From assembly GCA_934133195.1 (NCBI GenBank), contig CAKPAZ010000005.1, forward strand, positions 3,169 through 67,168: a DNA stretch of 64,000 bases, read 5' to 3'. This document shows, in pieces, positions 36,508 through 48,100 of the stretch. The notes beneath the pieces are model-generated. The model ran no database searches, was not told where the DNA came from, and saw only the letters and a list, made by a program, of their open reading frames with translations. The stretch is from an uncultured Bacilli bacterium. GTDB lineage: Bacteria; Bacillota_I; Bacilli_A; ML615J-28; CAG-313. Within the stretch, counting starts at the first letter, position 1, and every line of letters starts with the position of its first letter. Position numbers and translations under genes: made by a program.

Positions 36508-39396
36508 ATGAAAAATTATGAATTATTAAAAGAAAAATATATCGAAGAAGTTGCATCTAATGTAAAGTTATTAAAACATACTAAATCAGGTGCTCACATT
36601 CTTTTATTTGAAAATGAAGATCCAAATAAAGTATTTTCTGTAGGATTTAGAACTCCACCAACAAATGATACTGGAGTCCCTCATATCCTAGAACACTCAA
36701 CATTATGTGGTTCAAAGAAATTTCCTGTTAAAGATCCTTTTATTGAATTATTAAAAAGTTCACTAAATACATTTTTAAATGCTATGACATATCCTGATAA
36801 AACAGTATATCCAGTCGCAAGCTTAAATGACCATGATTTTAAAAACTTAATGGAAGTATATATGGATGCGGTATTCTATCCAAATGTATATCTTCATGAA
36901 GAAATATTTAAACAAGAAGGTTGGCATTATGAATTAGATAGTGTAGATGGCGATATAATTTATAATGGTGTTGTATATAACGAAATGAAAGGTGCTTTCT
37001 CAAGCCCTGAACAAGTCGTAATGCGTGTATCACGTCATGCATTATTCCCAGATACTACATATGGTGTTGAATCTGGAGGTGACCCTGAATTTATACCTGA
37101 TCTTACATATCAAGAATTTTTAAAATTCCATCAACGTTTCTATCATCCATCAAATAGTTATATCTTCCTATATGGAAATATGAATATGGATGAAAAACTA
37201 GAATGGATGGATAAAGAGTATTTAAGTCATTTTGATAGAATCCCTCAAGATTCAGATATTGAATATCAAAAATCATTTAAGGAACCTCATTATGAACAAT
37301 ACTTCTATCCAGTTGGAAAAGAAGAATCACTTGAAAATAAAACATACTACTCATATAATGCGGTTGTGGGAACATATAAAGATGTTACTTTAACTTATGC
37401 ATTCCAAGTTTTAACTTATGCATTATTTAAGGCTCCAGGTGCTCCATTAAAACAAGCTTTAGTTGCATCAGGTATTGGAAATGACATCTTAAGTGATTTT
37501 GATAGTGGTATGAAACAATCAGTATTAAGCGTTATTGTAAAAGATGCTCCAGAAAACAAACTTGAAGAATTAAAATCAATTATTAATAATACTTTAAATG
37601 ATTTAGTAACCAAAGGTATTGATAAAAAATCTTTACTTTCAGCTATCAATTACTATGAATTTAAATATCGTGAAGCTGACTTTGGCGGCATTCCTGCTGG
37701 ACTTGTATATGGATTAAATGCTATGGATACTTGGCTATATGATGAAAATGATCCATTCTCTACACTTGAGTTCTATCATATTTTTGATGAATTAAAAGAA
37801 AAAGTTGAAAGCAATTACTATGAAGAATTACTTAAAAAGCATTTAATTGATAATCCTCACATTGCTTATGTAACAGTATCTCCAAGTAATACCTTAGGTG
37901 AAGAAAAAGCCAAAGCTTTAAAAGATAAATTACAAGCTTATAAGGATACACTAACAAAAGAACAACTTGAAAAATTAGTAGAAGATACTAAAAACCTAAA
38001 AATATATCAAGAAACTCCATCAACTGAAGAAGAACTTGCGACAATACCATTACTTACTAAAGATGATATTGATGAAAAAGTTGATAATGTTGAAAACATA
38101 GAAGAAATCATCGATGATGTTAAGGTTATCAAACAAGATATAGATACAAAAGGAATTAGCTACTTTACTTTAAATTTTGATACTAAAAATGTACCGCTTA
38201 ATTTAATTCCATACATTGGTTTGTTAAATAAAATTTTAACAAATGTAGATACTGCTAATTACTTATATGAAGATTTAACAAAAGAAATAAACATTAATAC
38301 TGGTGGTATCACTACATCTTTTACTGCCTATAGTGTAGGTAAAAATGATGTATTACCATTATTTACAATTAATGCAAAAGCCCTTGATGCGAATGTTAAT
38401 TACATCTTTACATTAACAAAAGAAATAATTACTTCATCTAAGTTAGACAATAAACAAAGAATTAGAGAAATAATTATGGAAGCAAAATCACAATCACAAA
38501 TGTTCTTTATGGAAAGTGGTCATGCGGCAGCTGTTAATAGAGCTTTATCATATCTTCGCTCTGCCAATTTATATAATGAATATGTAAGTGGCGTAGCACA
38601 ATATCAATTCATTGAAAGTTTAGTTAAAGACTTTGATAATTTATATCCTACAATTGTAAAAAATCTTGAAGAATTAATGAAATATGTTTTCCGTAAAGAA
38701 AATCTAATTATTTCTTATACAGGTAAAAACTTTAAATATGAAGAAGAAATTATGAATTTCTTACCTTCTTTAAGAAATGATAAAATTAAGAAAGAACCAT
38801 TTGCATTTAAAGAAGACACAAAGAATGAAGGATTCAAAACTCCATCAACAGTTCAATATGTTGCAAGAGTAGGAAATTATGAAGATCTTGCGACATACAC
38901 AGGTGCTTTCCAAGTTTTCGCAATGGCTCTTCGCTATGATTATTTATGGATGAAGGTTCGTGTACTTGGTGGAGCCTATGGATGTATGGCTAATTTCCAA
39001 AGAAATGGTAATGTCTTATTTGTATCATATCGTGATCCAAACCTAGATCGTACAAATGAAGTATATGAAGGCATTCCTGCTTACATTGATAATTTCAATC
39101 CAACAAATGAAGAGTTAACAAAATACATCATTGGTGCTATTGGTTACCTTGATACTCCAAGAACTCCTCGTGAACAAGGACAACGTGCTTTCACTAATTA
39201 CTTACAAGGTATCACCTATGAAGATTTAGTAAGAGAAAGAAAAGAAGTAATCAATGTTACTTTAGAAAATATCAAAGCATTAAAACCTTTAATTGAAAAA
39301 GCCTTAAAGGATGATGCAATGTGTACAATTGGAAATGAAAATAAAGTTGAAGAATCTCCTTTATTTAAAGAAAAGAAATATCTAATGAATATATAA
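36508..39396 (+). CDS. M16C family zinc peptidase (presequence protease/Cym1-like)
   Basis: A 962-residue single-chain clam-shell peptidase. The inverted zinc motif HILEH is at residues 59-63, followed by the STLCGSKKFP block typical of the PreP branch. The zinc-ligand Glu is in VYNEMKGAFSSPE about 80 residues later. The second, catalytically inactive half runs to the C-terminus. There is no signal peptide, so it probably degrades peptides in the cytoplasm. AAGAAGGG precedes the ATG. Confidence 0.93.
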   Translation: MKNYELLKEKYIEEVASNVKLLKHTKSGAHILLFENEDPNKVFSVGFRTPPTNDTGVPHILEHSTLCGSKKFPVKDPFIELLKSSLNTFLNAMTYPDKTVYPVASLNDHDFKNLMEVYMDAVFYPNVYLHEEIFKQEGWHYELDSVDGDIIYNGVVYNEMKGAFSSPEQVVMRVSRHALFPDTTYGVESGGDPEFIPDLTYQEFLKFHQRFYHPSNSYIFLYGNMNMDEKLEWMDKEYLSHFDRIPQDSDIEYQKSFKEPHYEQYFYPVGKEESLENKTYYSYNAVVGTYKDVTLTYAFQVLTYALFKAPGAPLKQALVASGIGNDILSDFDSGMKQSVLSVIVKDAPENKLEELKSIINNTLNDLVTKGIDKKSLLSAINYYEFKYREADFGGIPAGLVYGLNAMDTWLYDENDPFSTLEFYHIFDELKEKVESNYYEELLKKHLIDNPHIAYVTVSPSNTLGEEKAKALKDKLQAYKDTLTKEQLEKLVEDTKNLKIYQETPSTEEELATIPLLTKDDIDEKVDNVENIEEIIDDVKVIKQDIDTKGISYFTLNFDTKNVPLNLIPYIGLLNKILTNVDTANYLYEDLTKEININTGGITTSFTAYSVGKNDVLPLFTINAKALDANVNYIFTLTKEIITSSKLDNKQRIREIIMEAKSQSQMFFMESGHAAAVNRALSYLRSANLYNEYVSGVAQYQFIESLVKDFDNLYPTIVKNLEELMKYVFRKENLIISYTGKNFKYEEEIMNFLPSLRNDKIKKEPFAFKEDTKNEGFKTPSTVQYVARVGNYEDLATYTGAFQVFAMALRYDYLWMKVRVLGGAYGCMANFQRNGNVLFVSYRDPNLDRTNEVYEGIPAYIDNFNPTNEELTKYIIGAIGYLDTPRTPREQGQRAFTNYLQGITYEDLVRERKEVINVTLENIKALKPLIEKALKDDAMCTIGNENKVEESPLFKEKKYLMNI

Positions 39397-39404
39397 GAAC
39401 AAAT

Positions 39405-39440
39405 AAAAAAGCGTTCCCTAGAAGTAAGGGAACGTTTTTT
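39405..39440 (+). terminator. Terminator after the M16C peptidase
   Basis: A-run plus GCGTTCCCT (to 39419) pairs with AGGGAACGT (from 39427), followed by six Ts. Confidence 0.9.
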
Positions 39441-39518
39441 AGATTCTAATTTTAATTTATTAAATGCCTTTAATATTTTGAAAAAATATGATAAAATATT
39501 TAAAAAGAAGGTGAAAGA

Positions 39519-41954
39519 ATGCAAGATATCACAAAGTTACTAGATAATCCAAAAACTATCTTTTTATGTTCATCAGATATAAAAAAAGACTTAGTAAATA
39601 AATATAGTTCAAAAATGCATAAAGCTATATTTAAATCTTTTGTTGATTTTAAAAAAAATTTATTTCCTGAAATTGATTTAAAGATGATTATTACCAACAA
39701 TTATAATGATGAAGATTTGGAAATAACAAAACTCAAATTAGAAAATGCTTGTTTAATACAAGATGATTCACCTTCACCTTTTATTCACGACCTTTATGAA
39801 TTAAAGCTTAAGAATAACCTTTTTATAAATAAACAAATGTTAGACTATTTTAATAGATATGATATATATGTAATTAATTATGAAAATGATGATGATCTAT
39901 TAAATATTTGTTTAAAAGAAATAAAAAATAAATATTACTTATCATTAACTAGTCAAGAACTAAAATATAGACATATTTTATATCAATTCAATGACTATGA
40001 AGAAGAAATTATATATATTACAAACTCTATATATAAACTATTAAAAGAAAACGTTGATATAAATAAAATTGTAATTAATGAAGTATCACAAGAATATTTA
40101 ATTAAATTAAAAGAAATTTTTTCTTTATATAATATTCCTCTTGAAAAAAATGAAAAGACTTCACTTTATGATGTAAATGAAGTAAAAGACTTTATTCATG
40201 AAATTTTAAGTGAAGAAGGATTATTCAATGAAGTAATTACTAAAAAAATAGAAAATAAAACTCTATCGGTAAACATTATAGATACTATCAATTGCTTAAG
40301 TGTTTTAAATTACTTTAATTATCATACAAATGATAAAAAATTAAATAATATTATAAAGTATATTTTAAAACATACGTATATTAAATCAAAATTTGAAAAA
40401 AATGTGGTGAGAATAGAAAACATCTTTGATCATATTTATGATGAAGATACATATATCTTTTTATTAAATTTTAACCAAGATGTTGTACCAGTAACATTTA
40501 AGAATAATCAATATTTAAGTGATGAGATAAGAATAAAAAATAATCTTGTTACAAGCACATTTAAAAATATAGTCACTAAAAATCATGTAATTGAGACAAT
40601 AACTTCTCTAAAAAATCTTTATATGTCATCTTCATTAAAACATTTTGTAAGAAACTCACTTTTAGAAAATAGCAAGTTAGTTTCAAATATTAGTGTTGAA
40701 AATAAAAAGATAACATTAGATGAGATAACTTCCAAGTCTGCAGCAAAACTATTGTTTATCAAATCATTTAATAAATATAATCTTTATCATGAAATAGATG
40801 ATACTCTTCTAAAAGGATATAATTATTTTTACAATGAAATCAAGAATAACTATGATTCATGTTTTAAAGGAACAAGTAATTTAATTATTAACGATTTAAA
40901 CCAAGAATTATATTTATCTTATTCATCTTTAGATGATTATTTTAAATGTCCATTTAAATATTATTTAAAGCACATATTAAAGATAACTAATGAAAGTGAC
41001 TCAACAAACGATAATCCAAGTCTTTTTGTTGGTACGCTATTCCATGATGTGTTAGAAAAATACGTTAGGATGCAATTTATTGAAAATAAAGAAATTACGG
41101 ATGTAACAACTTTTATTGATGAGGAAATTCATAGTTTTGTTACAAAAAAAGAAATTAACTTGAGCCCAAAATATAAAATATATTTCAACATCTTTAAAGA
41201 GAACTTATTCAATATCATTAAAAGAATAAAAAATAGTGATGAAAATTCATCATTTAAAGTAGTTGATGTTGAAAAAAAATTCAAACTTCATTTAGGTAAC
41301 AATTTATATTTAGTTGGCACGGTTGATAAAATCTTACAATATAATGACTACTACATAGTCGTTGATTACAAAACAAGAAATGTTGATTCAAATTTAAATG
41401 ATATTGATAAAGGCTTAGAATTACAACTTCCAATATATATGCTTTTTATAAAGAGCATGGATGAATTATCTAAATTTGGTGGTTTATATTTACAAAGTAT
41501 TTTAAAAAGTACACCTTATCGATTTGATGAAAAGAAGCCATATGATACATTATATTTAGAAAGTACAAGATATGCTGGATATACAAATATGGAAAGTGAT
41601 GTAATAAATGCTATCGATATGGCTTGTTACACAGATGAAAGAATGTTACCAACAATACCATTTAAAAATAATGGAGATTTGACAGCTAACTTTATCAAAC
41701 ATGCCTTATCAGATGTAGACTTTGATAAAATATCAAGTTATGTACAAAATTTAATAATCGAGGCATCAAAGAAAATACGCAATGGCGAGTTTCCAATTTC
41801 CCCAATTAAACTTTCAAATGAGGAATCAGCATGTAGTACATGTAATATGAAAAAGATATGTTATATGACCCCTAAGAATACCAGAAATTTTGTTAAGAAT
41901 AATAATCTTGACTATATCTTAAAAGAAGGAGGATTGAATGATGAAGTGGAGTAA
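39519..41954 (+). CDS. addB: AddB-like ATP-dependent nuclease subunit B
   Basis: Partner of AddA in double-strand break end processing. The C-terminal nuclease has GTLFHDVLEKY, VDYKTRN (D616, K618) and the four-Cys iron-sulfur signature: C477 in KCPFKYY and CSTC plus C781 near residues 772-781. At 811 residues it is much shorter than the roughly 1160 of Bacillus AddB. The N-terminus lacks a Walker A motif, so the helicase-like half is reduced. It overlaps addA by 17 bases. Assigned by the nuclease domain and neighbour. Confidence 0.88.
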   Translation: MQDITKLLDNPKTIFLCSSDIKKDLVNKYSSKMHKAIFKSFVDFKKNLFPEIDLKMIITNNYNDEDLEITKLKLENACLIQDDSPSPFIHDLYELKLKNNLFINKQMLDYFNRYDIYVINYENDDDLLNICLKEIKNKYYLSLTSQELKYRHILYQFNDYEEEIIYITNSIYKLLKENVDINKIVINEVSQEYLIKLKEIFSLYNIPLEKNEKTSLYDVNEVKDFIHEILSEEGLFNEVITKKIENKTLSVNIIDTINCLSVLNYFNYHTNDKKLNNIIKYILKHTYIKSKFEKNVVRIENIFDHIYDEDTYIFLLNFNQDVVPVTFKNNQYLSDEIRIKNNLVTSTFKNIVTKNHVIETITSLKNLYMSSSLKHFVRNSLLENSKLVSNISVENKKITLDEITSKSAAKLLFIKSFNKYNLYHEIDDTLLKGYNYFYNEIKNNYDSCFKGTSNLIINDLNQELYLSYSSLDDYFKCPFKYYLKHILKITNESDSTNDNPSLFVGTLFHDVLEKYVRMQFIENKEITDVTTFIDEEIHSFVTKKEINLSPKYKIYFNIFKENLFNIIKRIKNSDENSSFKVVDVEKKFKLHLGNNLYLVGTVDKILQYNDYYIVVDYKTRNVDSNLNDIDKGLELQLPIYMLFIKSMDELSKFGGLYLQSILKSTPYRFDEKKPYDTLYLESTRYAGYTNMESDVINAIDMACYTDERMLPTIPFKNNGDLTANFIKHALSDVDFDKISSYVQNLIIEASKKIRNGEFPISPIKLSNEESACSTCNMKKICYMTPKNTRNFVKNNNLDYILKEGGLNDEVE

Positions 41955-44900
41955 AGAACAACAACTCGCAATATATGAGTCAAATAAATCAATCCTTGTA
42001 AATGCTGGTGCTGGGTCTGGTAAAACAGCAGTGCTTACCGAACGCTTATTACAAAAAGTAAAAAGTCAAGAAAAACTAGAAAACTTAATAGTTTTAACAT
42101 TTAGTGTTTTAGCTGCATCTGAAATGAAAGAACGTTTGAGAAAGAAACTCCAAGAATCAAATGATCCTAATTGCTTGAAAGAACTTGCTTATATCGATCA
42201 AGCAAACATTCAAACCTTTGATTCCTTCACAAATGAAATTGTAAAAAAATATCATTACACTTTAAACATTCCAAGAAACATTAATATTGTATCAGGAAGT
42301 GAATTTAAAATAGTATCACTAAAAATCCTTAAAGAACTTTTTGATGAATATTATGAATCAAATAATCCTAGTTTTAATCATTTAATTAAGACATATACAG
42401 TTAAAGATGATGCGGCACTACTAGATACGTTAGTTAAACTATATATGGATATTCGTTTAAAACCTGATTATAAAAAGACATTAAAAAATCATAAATTATT
42501 TTATGAAAAAGAATATGTCGAAAATCTAGAAAAAGAATATCTTCAAATGATTAAACAAAGAATTAAAGAATTAAGTACATTCATAGATGAACTTGAAAAA
42601 TACACTAGTGATTCTAAACTACATGAACATTTTCAACAACTATGCAAAATCTATGAAAGCCTTCTTGAAGCTGATTCGTATGATGAATTATGCATCATTA
42701 AAAATTTATCTTTCCCTACCCTTCCTCGAACTAAACCAGATGAAGAAAAAAACATATATTCAGATATATATAACACCTTAAAAAAATATATATCATCAAT
42801 AGCTAGTCTTTTAATTTATAAGGATGCTGAAGAATTAAAAGAAGGGTATCAATCAACATCGGATGATACTTTAGTTATTATGGAAATACTTTATAAGTTG
42901 GATGTAAAATTAAATGAATATAAAAGAAGTCACAATGTCTATGACTTTACAGACATTCAATTTATGGCTATTCAAATTCTTGAAGAAAATGAAGAAATCA
43001 GGGAGAGCATTAAAAATAATACTCATGAAATATTAATTGATGAGTATCAAGATACTTCAGATGTTCAAGAATATTTAGTTGGATTAATATCAAATAATAA
43101 TGTCTATATGGTAGGAGATGTTAAGCAATCAATCTATCGATTTAGAAATGCTAATCCCAATATTTTTAAAGAAAAATATCATCTTTTAAAAGTAACTCCT
43201 CCTAATATGGTAATTGATCTTGCTAAAAACTTCCGTTCAAGAAAAGAAGTACTAGATATTGTAAATTTAGTATTTAAAAGTCTAATGTCGCCAAATATTG
43301 GAGGCGTAGAATATAACGAATCACATTATCTTAATTACGGATTTAGTACTTATGATCAATATGTTGAATCTAGTTATAAATTACGTGTTGTAAGATATGA
43401 TGAAGAAAAACTAAAAACGGAATATAAAGGTTTTAATAAAAATGAACTTGAAGCTTTCTTTATTGGAAGAGATATTTTAAAAAGAATTAATGTTCAAAAA
43501 GTGTATGATAAAGAAACTAATGAATATCGCTCAATGACCTACAAGGATGTTGCTATACTTGTAGCCACCAAACAAACGATGGGACTATATAAAAAAATCT
43601 TTGAATATTTAGGCATTCCCCTAAAGACATATGAAGATATTGAAGTAAATGATAACAATGATATTTTCGCAATCACTAGTATGTTAAAAACCATTTATCT
43701 AATTGATAAGGAAAATTACGAAAAAGAACCTTTTAAAGAAACCATTGCTTCTTTCCTTCGTAGTTTCATTATTAACGAAAATGATCAAACCATAGCTGAG
43801 ATTGTTATCTCAAGTGATCCATTAAAGACATTTTCAACGATGCTTCCAGATATATATCAAAAATGTCTAAATATCACTAATATGATTGCGACAACATCAA
43901 TTTTAGAAATTCTAGAAACATGCTATAAAACATTTAATGTATATGAAAAAATGTTAAGTGTAAATGATGTAAACTTAACAGAATATATTATTAATTATAC
44001 AAAAAATATCGTATCTAACCTAATTAACTTAGATTATACTTTAAAAGATGTTATTGAATATTTCGATACCTTATTTAGTGATGATTCATTAAAAGTAAAG
44101 ATTTCGACTAACAATCTAGAAAATTCAAACAATGTAGTTAAGATGATGACAATTCATGCCTCTAAAGGCTTAGAGTTTCCTATATGTTATTTCCCAAATC
44201 TTTATAAAGAATTTAATTATTCTGATTTAAAAGAATTAATAACATATAGTAAGGATTATCAAATTCTAATACCTTATGAAAAAGATAAAGTATTAAAGAA
44301 AACAATGACAAAGTTACTTTATGATAACAAATATCATTTAGATGAAGTTGGTGAAAGAATAAGATTATTATATGTTGCGTTAACAAGACCAAGAGAACAA
44401 ATAGTTTTAGTTTTACCAAACATGAAAAAAGAAATAAACTACAAAATAAATGATTTAATAAAACAAAACTTCAAATCATTTATGGAAATGATCAATAGTA
44501 TATCTGAAGAACTATTGCCATTTACCGAAGAAATGGATCTAGATAGTCTTTCCTTAACTTTAGATTATTTAAAGCCAAATGAAAAACTAATGGACTTGGA
44601 TGTAACTAAAAATGAATTAGAATTTGATAATATAGTAGTTAATGAAATATATGAAGATGAGGCTCATCCTTCAATTATTCATGGTACTTATCCAAGCCTT
44701 GAAGAAATGAAAATGATGGAAAAGGGTACTCATTTTCATAAATTACTTGAAATCATAGATTTGTCAAATCCTGATTTTACATTTCTTTCCAAAGAAGAAG
44801 AAAAAATGATAAAAAACTTTATTAATCATCCATTCATAAAAGATATGGAAATAATCCATACTTTTCATGAATATCCTTTTACCTTTATGTTAGATGATAT

Positions 44901-45108
44901 TCATATAAATGGTATCATAGATTTGATAATTGAAACTAATAATGAGTATATTATTATTGACTATAAGTTAAATGATATTACTAAAGAAGGATATCAAAAA
45001 CAATTAAATATATATGCGGCTTATTTAAAAAGTATAACCACAAAGAAAATATCTGCATATCTTTATTCTATTGTTCATAATGAATTTAAAAAAGTAATAC
45101 TTGATTAG
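41938..45108 (+). CDS. addA: ATP-dependent helicase/nuclease subunit A
   Basis: UvrD-family helicase plus nuclease of AddAB, which resects double-strand breaks for RecA. Walker A NAGAGSGKT is near residue 21. Walker B LIDEYQDTSD, GDVKQSIYRFR, NFRSRKE, MTIHASKGLEFP and YVALTRPREQ follow in order. The C-terminal PD-(D/E)XK domain has GTHFHKLLE and IIDYKLND. The 1056 residues are slightly shorter than in Bacillus. AAGGAGG precedes two ATGs. The first is used here. It ends in TAG. Confidence 0.95.
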   Translation: MMKWSKEQQLAIYESNKSILVNAGAGSGKTAVLTERLLQKVKSQEKLENLIVLTFSVLAASEMKERLRKKLQESNDPNCLKELAYIDQANIQTFDSFTNEIVKKYHYTLNIPRNINIVSGSEFKIVSLKILKELFDEYYESNNPSFNHLIKTYTVKDDAALLDTLVKLYMDIRLKPDYKKTLKNHKLFYEKEYVENLEKEYLQMIKQRIKELSTFIDELEKYTSDSKLHEHFQQLCKIYESLLEADSYDELCIIKNLSFPTLPRTKPDEEKNIYSDIYNTLKKYISSIASLLIYKDAEELKEGYQSTSDDTLVIMEILYKLDVKLNEYKRSHNVYDFTDIQFMAIQILEENEEIRESIKNNTHEILIDEYQDTSDVQEYLVGLISNNNVYMVGDVKQSIYRFRNANPNIFKEKYHLLKVTPPNMVIDLAKNFRSRKEVLDIVNLVFKSLMSPNIGGVEYNESHYLNYGFSTYDQYVESSYKLRVVRYDEEKLKTEYKGFNKNELEAFFIGRDILKRINVQKVYDKETNEYRSMTYKDVAILVATKQTMGLYKKIFEYLGIPLKTYEDIEVNDNNDIFAITSMLKTIYLIDKENYEKEPFKETIASFLRSFIINENDQTIAEIVISSDPLKTFSTMLPDIYQKCLNITNMIATTSILEILETCYKTFNVYEKMLSVNDVNLTEYIINYTKNIVSNLINLDYTLKDVIEYFDTLFSDDSLKVKISTNNLENSNNVVKMMTIHASKGLEFPICYFPNLYKEFNYSDLKELITYSKDYQILIPYEKDKVLKKTMTKLLYDNKYHLDEVGERIRLLYVALTRPREQIVLVLPNMKKEINYKINDLIKQNFKSFMEMINSISEELLPFTEEMDLDSLSLTLDYLKPNEKLMDLDVTKNELEFDNIVVNEIYEDEAHPSIIHGTYPSLEEMKMMEKGTHFHKLLEIIDLSNPDFTFLSKEEEKMIKNFINHPFIKDMEIIHTFHEYPFTFMLDDIHINGIIDLIIETNNEYIIIDYKLNDITKEGYQKQLNIYAAYLKSITTKKISAYLYSIVHNEFKKVILD

Positions 45109-45121
45109 AAGGTGAAACAAA

Positions 45122-48100
45122 ATGAATTTTTTGAAAAAAATAATTAACAAACCAATAACTATATGTATGATTATATTAGTATTAGTGTGTGTTGGTATAT
45201 TCTCAGTAAGAAGTATGCCAGTTACTCTTTTACCAGATTTAAACATCCCGATATTAGGTGTAACAGTTGTATACCCTGGGGCTTCCGCGACCACAGTTGA
45301 AAATGATGTAACAACAAAATTGGAAACTTCACTTTCTAGTATATCAAAAGTAACAGAGGTCAAAAGTTATTCATTAGAGAATGCCTCATTCATTGTTCTA
45401 AGTTTTGAATATGAAACTTCACTAAAAGAAAAAGAACAAGAAATAAAAGAAAAAATTGCGGCTGCCAGCCTACCTTCAAGCTGCTATGAACCAGAAATAG
45501 TTAGTGTTGATTTTAATTCATCGGCACTTGCGACTATAGCTTTAACATGCGATAGTGATGATATTAATGAATTAAAAAACATCAGCAACACTTTATCAAA
45601 TAAATTTAGTTTAATAGAAGGTGTGGGAAATGTTCAAATCAAAGGCCTACCTACAGAAAAAGTTTCTGTAAAACCAATCCTTGGGTTAGAAAGTACAACC
45701 CTTTTAATTGTTGAGGCTTTATCCAAATCGTCTTTAGATATACCGCTTGGTATAATTAAAACAAGTGATGGAAAAATATCTGTTAGAAATAATTCAGAAG
45801 CTAAAGAACTAATTGACCTTGCGAATACATCAGTATCAATTCCACTAAAAAAAGATACTTGGCAAATGCTTGAAAATATCAATCAAAAAATAGAAATAAT
45901 TAAAAGAAGTTATGGTGAACTATTAAATACTATTGAAAAAACAAAATTAGAAGATTTACTTCAGACATTTAATAAAAAATCAAAAGAAGAATTAGATCAA
46001 ACTATAACCAAGATAATTGAGTACAAAGATAAAATTGATAGTATTTCAGATGCTGATTATAATCCAGATGAAATTCTAAAAAAATATAGCTTAGTATTTT
46101 TAGCTTATGGTATTAAACTAGATAAAAGTTATATTGACTTTTTTAGAAACATTGATAAGAATGAATTAATTACTTTACTTGATGAATTAAAGAAAATTAA
46201 AGATACTAATTTAACAATATCCTTAAATCTTATTAATTTTATTTCAACTATTGACTTTACAAAAATAACTTATGATAATAGCAATACTGGTTATTATATT
46301 ACTTCATTTTGCAATGTAACAAAGATAAATGAAGATGAAGTAGAAATTACTCCTAATTTAACGACCATTGATATCGAACAAACCAATGAAAGTTATTCAT
46401 ATTATAATGATCACCTTGCGGTAATCTTAGAAGTATATGGAAAGTCAGGAAGCAATACATCACAAATTGTTAAAAATGTAAAATCTATCATAAGTGAAAA
46501 TGGTCAAAAAGATATAAATATTACGCTCTTAGATGACCAAGCTGAATTTATTGATGATTCAATTTCAAATGTTCTTTCATCAATTTTAATAGGTGGAGTT
46601 CTTGCTATCTTAGTAATTTTCTTCTTCCTAAGAAAGGTTCGTTCTTCACTTGTCATCGCAATAACCATGCCTTTAAGTGTTCTTACTGCCTTGATTGTTC
46701 TTTATTTAAAAGGTATAACGCTTAACATGGTATCTTTAGGTGGCCTTGCAGTTGGTATTGGAATGTTAGTTGATAATAGTATTGTTGTAATTGAAGCAAT
46801 TACTAAACGTCGTGAAAATGATCATATGGATGTTGCATCAGCTGCATTACATGGTACAATGGATGTTGCAGGTTCACTTTTTGCTTCAACTTTAACGACA
46901 GTTTGTGTTTTTATACCAATAATGTTTACAAAAGGTTTAACAAAAGAAATTTTTACCGATTTATCATGGGCTGTAATTTTATCATTAACTTTCTCTTTAT
47001 TAGTCGCAATCTTAGTTATTCCGTCACTTTATGCTTTACTTTGTAGAAGTAAGAAAGAAGAAGAAATTAAACCTGATAAGTTTACAACTAAGCTAGAAGG
47101 AAAATATCAAAAGATATTAGAAAAAGCTTTAACTAAAAAAACAATAATAGTTATATCAATGGTGGTAGTATTTATCGCATCAATTGGCCTTGTATTAACA
47201 AGAGGAATTGAATTTTTACCACCAAGTGATAAAGGTTTAATTGAAGTAACTTTAAATTATGATAGTCAAATAGATATTGAAGAAGCTAACAAACAAACAC
47301 TTAAAGCTACAAACTTGATAAAAGAAAATGTAGATGATATTTCAAGTATTGCGGTATCTGTGGGAAAACTTGGTTTAATTAAAATGTCAAATGGAGCTTC
47401 AATTAGAATTCAACTAAATGATAAACGCAAAAAAACAAGCGAGGTTGCAGAAGACATCCGTAAACTACTAAATGAAACTTCAAATTATGATGTTTCCGTA
47501 AAAGAAGTTGATGGAATCGTTGCTTCAATCACAAGTGGATTTAATGATTTAACAATCAATGTTACGGGTAGTAATGAAGAAACTTTAAAACAAATAGCAT
47601 CCGAACTTGAAAACGAATTATTAAAACAAAAAGGTATAACCGGAGTTAAAAATAATTTAACAACTTTACAAAAAGAATACAAAATAAAAGTAGATAAAAC
47701 AAAATGCTTAGAATATGGTATAGATTATCAAAATCTAATCATGATGCTTCGTGTTGGGCTTGCGGGATATGAAACAGGTACAATTGAAGATAACTCTGAA
47801 GAAGTTAAAATTCAAGTTGTATTTAATAATCAAGCAATCACTTCATATGATGATCTTGCAACATTTGTTGTAGGTTTCAAAGGTACTAATACAATTAAAC
47901 TTGTTGATGTCGCAAGCATTACCGAAACTGAAGAAAAGGTTCTTATCTTAAAAGATGATGGTAAACTTTCCCTTCAACTAAGTATTTCAACTTATGGAAT
48001 TGACACTGGCACAGCTAGTCGTGAAATAAAGAAAGTAACAAACCAAGTTTTGTCAAATTATCCAGATGTAGTAGTAAAAGAAAGTGGAGTACAAGCCTAC

